Positions 62,101 to 64,000 of a DNA stretch of 64,000 nucleotides are shown piece after piece. The stretch is taken from assembly GCA_029962745.1 (NCBI GenBank), contig CM057154.1:32219134-32283133 (forward strand). Reading direction: 5' to 3'. Position 1 is the first letter of the stretch. Every line of letters starts with the position of its first letter. A program made the position numbers and the translations under genes. This DNA is from Echinometra lucunter (taxonomy: Eukaryota; Echinodermata; Echinoidea; Camarodonta; Echinometridae). The notes under the pieces were generated by a model, which saw nothing but the letters and a program-made list of their open reading frames with translations, searched no databases and was not told where the DNA came from.

Positions 62101-62121
62101 AGGAGTCTTGTCAAAGACTGA
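53012..62121 (+). CDS. FN3K: Fructosamine/ketosamine-3-kinase, six coding exons
   Basis: This cytosolic enzyme phosphorylates C-3 of sugar amines on glycated lysines, making them unstable and so deglycating proteins; that role is known for the family, not shown here. Six exons (53012-53152, 57344-57531, 59976-60135, 60549-60744, 61222-61396, 62055-62121) join in phase with GT/AG borders into 308 residues, close to the usual 309. In the kinase-like fold I see GGCIS with Cys24 (the P-loop cysteine linked to redox control in this family), FVKV Lys41, Glu55 of helix C, MEHL at 89-92, GFHTTTCCG at 142-150, [10 protein letters not shown] with Asp215 and Asn220, and YDPASFYGH with Asp232. The C terminus, [21 protein letters not shown], reads more like vertebrate FN3KRP than FN3K, so this is probably the unduplicated invertebrate homologue. 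The start is fixed by exact N-terminal spacing to Cys24. Confidence 0.97.
53170..56220. mobile_element. 3.05-kb element with 10-bp target duplication in intron 1
   Basis: The perfect 10-bp direct repeat GAAGTAAACC flanks it (53160-53169 and 56221-56230). The ends are an imperfect inverted pair, AGGGGCGGATCCAGG on the left and CCTGGATCTGCACCT on the right (13 of 15). Each is followed inward by G or C runs. A 9-11-bp duplication would fit Mutator-like or related elements, but there is no recognisable transposase. The interior contains a degenerate tRNA-like piece (TGGTAAAGCACTTGCC near 54570), other C-run repeats and a CGCCACTGG-ended fragment. It inserted at intron base 8, leaving the GTAAGTT donor intact. 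Confidence 0.82.
56376..56871. mobile_element. TTAA-flanked MITE, family 1, copy D
   Basis: TTAA at 56376-56379 and 56868-56871 encloses 496 bp, starting AGGCATTGGCTAACTTTGTG and ending CAATGTTAACCAATGTCT. It has the same orientation as copy C and lies in kinase intron 1. With the 3.05-kb element it accounts for most of the 4,191-bp intron. Confidence 0.9.
57344..57531 (+). CDS. FN3K: Kinase exon 2 (residues 48-110)
   Basis: The acceptor is CTTGAAG (AG at 57342-57343), a short pyrimidine tract. The frame opens [15 protein letters not shown] with helix-C Glu55 and runs through MEHLDL and LGEQLA. It ends two bases into the codon for Arg110 before GTATGA. Length is 188 nt. Confidence 0.97.
57776..57900. 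mobile_element. 125-bp hairpin in intron 2
   Basis: TGACGTAAAAGTGGGTACCC at the left pairs with GGTACCCACTTTGACGTCA at the right, with one extra base. Inner GCGCGC-rich words are partly mirrored. A partial third copy, TTGACGTAAAAGTGGGCACC, follows at about 57903, suggesting a nested or rearranged insertion. Confidence 0.8.
58262..59350 (+). pseudogene. Dead LINE reverse transcriptase fragment in intron 2
   Basis: Translated pieces in shifting frames show reverse-transcriptase hallmarks in order. [20 protein letters not shown] lies at about 58288. [11 protein letters not shown] is followed by ADDT, the catalytic motif, at about 58522, with its preceding Tyr codon changed to a stop. [16 protein letters not shown] lies at about 58615 and LYNKLPS near 59195. 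This layout fits CR1/Jockey-like non-LTR elements. Stops and frameshifts make it inactive. It is itself interrupted by a TA-flanked MITE (58880-59055). Confidence 0.85.
58880..59055. mobile_element. 176-bp TA-flanked MITE, pogo/mariner-like
   Basis: The left end CAGTCAACTCTGCATAAGTC and the complement of the right end GACTTAGGCAGAGTTGACTG match at all but one or two positions. TA flanks both sides (58878-58879, 59056-59057). The inner GAATTTTCTCTAAGTTGAAG piece is weakly repetitive. Its insertion into the LINE remnant shows it is the younger of the two. Confidence 0.92.
59976..60135 (+). CDS. FN3K: Kinase exon 3 (residues 110-163)
   Basis: The acceptor TTCCCTTGCAG is strong. The first base completes Arg110. 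[20 protein letters not shown] is followed by [17 protein letters not shown], the family's signature around the paired cysteines (148 and 149), and it ends TWSDDWV before GTAAGA. A decayed copy of its 3' half follows in the intron. Confidence 0.97.
60183..60264 (+). pseudogene. Decayed tandem copy of kinase exon 3 (3' half)
   Basis: GTCATCAGTCAATTTTGGAG, then TATCACTACCTCTTGTTATT, ACCTTC, CTC, ACATGG and GATGA with GGGTGGTAA, follows the order of 60058-60138 in the exon (GTCAATCAGTTTGGA, TACCACTACGTGCTGTGGTT, ACCTTCCCCTC, ACATGG, GATGACTGGGTGGTAA). Identity is about 70-75 percent by eye with small indels. The frame is lost, so it cannot substitute for exon 3. A GGTAAT remains at the former donor position. 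Confidence 0.72.
60549..60744 (+). CDS. FN3K: Kinase exon 4 (residues 164-229, catalytic loop)
   Basis: The acceptor is CTACTACAG (AG at 60547-60548). The alternative AG two bases on would break the frame. It encodes [28 protein letters not shown] and [10 protein letters not shown] with catalytic Asp215. It ends one base into codon 229 before GTAATG. Length is 196 nt. Confidence 0.97.
61067..61108 (+). CDS. Candidate 42-nt alternative microexon
   Basis: A strong acceptor (TCTTTCTCTCCTGTTAG, AG at 61065-61066) precedes 42 bases that are open in the required frame and end CACATG before GTACAT at 61109. Both flanking introns would be phase 1, so inclusion keeps the frame and adds [14 protein letters not shown] between the catalytic loop and the YDPAS motif. 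Direct joining of exons 4 and 5 gives exactly the spacing seen in vertebrate FN3K, so skipping is the default. The donor is weak. The segment is GC-richer than the introns around it. Confidence 0.35.
61222..61396 (+). CDS. FN3K: Kinase exon 5 (residues 229-287, metal-binding motif)
   Basis: The acceptor ends TTTGCAG (AG at 61220-61221). With the last base of exon 4 it gives [19 protein letters not shown], containing metal-binding Asp232, and runs through [20 protein letters not shown]. It ends two bases into Trp287 before GTGAGT. Length is 175 nt. Confidence 0.97.
62055..62121 (+). CDS. FN3K: Kinase exon 6 (residues 287-308 and stop)
   Basis: The acceptor TTGCCCCCAG is strong. The first base completes Trp287, then [21 protein letters not shown] and TGA (62119-62121). 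The ending matches vertebrate FN3KRP in length and character. Two decayed copies of this exon lie within the next 900 bp. Confidence 0.97.
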
Positions 62122-62226
62122 TCACACCAAGTGCTAACAAAGCTGTTGATTGCGCATTAATTCCCAGGCTGCTGTACCATGAGACTACTAACATCTAACT
62201 GATTCAAGTATTCATTGAAATCTGTA

Positions 62227-62425
62227 CTGTATAAGCTAATATTTTAGCGTACAGATATTTTAGCGATTTGAGACAAGTTTGACATATTAGCGAATTATTA
62301 TTTTCACGTTTTGAAAGATATTTTTATACAAGTATATGGGCATTTTACTGAGTGGAAATTTTGGCGAGGACATCATTGCGAAATTAGCGAAAATGAAACC
62401 AACGTGAAAATTTCAGCGTATACAG
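62227..62425. mobile_element. 199-bp TA-flanked MITE downstream of exon 6
   Basis: CTGTATAAGCTAATATTTTA at the left pairs imperfectly with the complement of AAAATTTCAGCGTATACAG at the right, with TA on both sides. Words such as TTTTAGCG, TTTTGGCGAGGA and AAATTAGCGAAAA recur inside. It sits between exon 6 and its first decayed copy. Confidence 0.75.
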
Positions 62426-62430
62426 TATTT

Positions 62431-62622
62431 ATTATTTTAAATCTGTTCCTGCATGAGCAATTTGTATCAAGTTATATGTCAAGAAAATTAGCCATCGTGA
62501 GTCTTGTCAAAGACTTATCACACCATGTACTGTCAAACTTATTTGATAACATATCATGAGAACTCCCAGGCTGCTCTTCCATGAGACTACTAACATCCAA
62601 CTGATTCAAGAACTCACTGAAA
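62431..62622 (+). pseudogene. Decayed tandem copy 1 of the last kinase exon and 3' UTR
   Basis: ATCAAGTTAT, TTAGCCATC and GTGAGTCTTGTCAAAGACTT then ATCACACCA match ACAAGTTAC, TTAGCTATC, GAGTCTTGTCAAAGACTGAT and CACACCA of the true exon. The 3' UTR match resumes at CCCAGGCTGCT, CCATGAGACTACTAACATC and AACTGATTCAAG, nearly identical to 62164-62210. The TGA is mutated to TTA, there are indels, and no pyrimidine tract precedes it, so it is not expected to be used. Confidence 0.85.
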
Positions 62623-62626
62623 ACCT

Positions 62627-62840
62627 GGGGGGTGTTTCATAAAGAGTTAAGTTAGACTTAGAGTCTTGCTTAAACGCCAGTGCGCACCCGGTATTTAACA
62701 CGTAATCTCATTGGTAGGCTTCCCAATAGTGCGCATCCCCTGAAAATGATCTGACCATTGCGAAGATGCGTAATATACAGCGCGCAAGTAGGAATTTAAG
62801 TGCGAATTTATTCAAACTTAAATCTTTGTGAAACACCCCC
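62627..62840. mobile_element. 214-bp MITE between exon copies
   Basis: GGGGGGTGTTTCATAAAGAG at the left pairs with the complement of CTTTGTGAAACACCCCC at the right, extended by TTAAGTTAGACTTA against TTCAAACTTAAA. The terminal word resembles other GTTTCA-type hairpins in the window (14156, 37581). Confidence 0.82.
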
Positions 62841-62935
62841 TGATTTATTTTGAATTTGTTGCTGCATCAACCATTTTGGATCAAGTTATCTGCTGTAAGA
62901 ATTGGTAGTTGTGAGTCTTTTGAATGCCTATTGAA
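62841..62935 (+). pseudogene. Decayed tandem copy 2 of the last kinase exon
   Basis: AACCATTTTGGATCAAGTTA aligns with AACCATTTTGGAACAAGTTA of exon 6, and TTGTGAGTCTT with ATGAGGAGTCTT. The upstream TTATTTTGAATTTGTTGCTG also matches 62432-62450 in copy 1 (TTATTTTAAATCTGTTCCTG). A stop follows after nine codons. Identity is lower than in copy 1 beyond the first 40 bases. Confidence 0.75.
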
Positions 62936-63622
62936 AGAAGTGGTGTTGAAGCCCCTGGTATGATCTGCCTTCAAGAGACCTCTGAACTCCCTGCCTCCCT
63001 AAGCCTGATATAACTCAGGCTAGGGTGTAAGGATATTGCTTGTAAAAACAAATTCAAATCATACTCAGTGGGATGAGCTCATTCATCATGCATCATTTCC
63101 ATCCCATAGAATGACATACTACTTGCAAATGATTCACATTTGCTGTCCTTCTGAGTAAAGCCATGTGAAGATATGTGTACGTTTGTGTGTACATGTAGTT
63201 GTAATAGTCTACTGCTTTGTTTGACAATTAGTAAGAATTTTGTAATTCTTGATTTCTATCTTGATTTCAAAAGTAATTAATTTAATTAGTCTATGTGTAC
63301 CTTTTATATGCTTGGGAGGGGATAACCTCAATAAATACTATACTTTTGTTGATGTTTTTGTGGAAAAATTCAATGCAGTTCACTTCCATTCAATGCAATT
63401 CACTTCATTTCAATGCAAATCTATTTATTATTAATCTGCCAAATCTATTTTAGATGATTTACCTCGTAAGTACTTCTGATCTTAGCAGTAACCTACATGT
63501 GCAACTTACAGTTTCAAAGTTCAAAACTATCCTTAAGTTTTTCGAAAAGAAATGCACAATCTTATTCATTTAGAAATTGCTGTATCTCAACTTCACTTTG
63601 ATTATCTGTCCTCTCTTAATGT
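62936..63622. other. No gene seen
   Basis: AT-rich downstream DNA with repeated CAATGCAATTCACTTC-like words near 63370-63415. It contains the AATAAA noted below. Confidence 0.5.
63330..63335 (+). terminator. Possible polyadenylation signal
   Basis: AATAAA in CCTCAATAAATAC is the first clear hexamer after the kinase stop that I noticed, about 1.2 kb downstream. A second AATAAA occurs at 63899-63904. Whether either is used by the kinase message is unknown. Confidence 0.3.
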
Positions 63623-63874
63623 GTGAATGTAGGTGTGTCTGGTAAAACTACATGCAGTGTACAAACTATCCCTGTTAGCATTCTGCCCAAATCTGACCAT
63701 CCTGACATGGTACTCTACACTCCTAGTGAAAAGGAAATATGTATATTCAAACTGACTGTCCCTTTTGAGACTAAAATGACAAATAGCCATAGGCATAAGG
63801 TTAAATATACACTTTTGGTCAACGATCTAAGACATCATGGATACAAACGTATTCTTTGGTGTGTAGAAGTATAA
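63623..63874 (+). pseudogene. Decayed retroelement-type endonuclease-like fragment
   Basis: The translation reads PKSDHPDMVLYTPSEKEICI, then FKLTVPFETKM, KVKYTLLVNDLRHHGYKR and LWCVEV before a stop. This follows the pattern PD(I/L)V(L/I)-ELTVPFE-KxxKYxxL-VEVG that I know from many retroelement-derived proteins of fish and marine invertebrates and that resembles a PD-(D/E)XK nuclease core. Here the Glu of ELTVP is Lys and the frame stops at VEV, so it looks inactive and truncated. I cannot see the rest of a retroelement within the remaining 130 bases. Confidence 0.6.
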
Positions 63875-64000
63875 ACAAAAGGACACATCTCCAAAGAAAA
63901 TAAAGCAACCTTTAAAAAGTTGTTACACCTAATAATTGTGAGAAAGCAAATTAAACACGTGTGTCAAACGCTGAGTCGGCTTGCCCCTTGCTAACATCCT

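Noticed and set aside
62458..62559. Decayed exon 6 copy as a usable alternative last exon
   Set aside because: It keeps an open frame to 62559, but the only nearby AG lacks a pyrimidine tract and joins in the wrong phase after exon 5.

Overview
This 64 kb window is nuclear genomic DNA of an animal, not bacterial. It is AT-rich, has introns with canonical GT/AG borders and almost no long open frames, and is crowded with short inverted-repeat transposons, microsatellites and long G or C runs. The repeat style (TTAA-flanked and hairpin MITEs, a tRNA-derived SINE, frequent ACATGTACATGT words, poly-G tracts) together with an invertebrate-type ketosamine kinase suggests a marine invertebrate, most likely an echinoderm such as a sea urchin. 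That placement is an inference.

The one gene I can read completely is a plus-strand fructosamine/ketosamine-3-kinase (FN3K/FN3KRP family), six coding exons from 53012 to 62121. Every junction is in phase and the exons join into a 308-residue protein, with the P-loop cysteine, ATP-binding lysine, HGDLW catalytic loop and DPA metal motif all present. Two things make the locus unusual. First, parts of the gene have been duplicated in tandem and decayed: one copy of exon 3 sits in intron 3, and two copies of the last exon lie downstream, with a different MITE at each copy boundary. Second, intron 4 holds a 42-nt, frame-preserving candidate microexon that would add 14 residues between the catalytic loop and the metal-binding motif.

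Positions 1 to about 52,000 contain no gene I can identify. They could be intergenic, or introns or UTR of a gene whose exons lie outside. This stretch holds a datable set of mobile elements. A TTAA-flanked family of about 496 bp is present four times (2719, 9597, 51099, 56376). One copy was later split by a 1,164-bp hAT-like element with a perfect 8-bp target duplication; removing that element restores 495 bp. A nearly perfect 712-bp palindromic element with its own 8-bp duplication lies at 37971. There are also a second TTAA family (36803), TA-flanked pogo/mariner-like elements (49178, 58880, 62227), a SINE (20721) and many hairpin MITEs.

From about 40.8 to 48.5 kb the sequence is a nest of G/C-run-bearing repeats. 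Modules containing the words GGAGCGTAGCGACCGAG or GAGCGAAGCGAGCGAG recur at 43.1, 46.4 and 48.2 kb, and a degenerate minisatellite runs from 45.1 to 45.85 kb. Intron 1 of the kinase is mostly transposon: a 3.05-kb element with 10-bp target duplications inserted 17 bp after the splice donor, plus one TTAA element. Intron 2 holds a dead LINE reverse transcriptase fragment. The right end carries a decayed retroelement-type endonuclease-like fragment (63623-63874).
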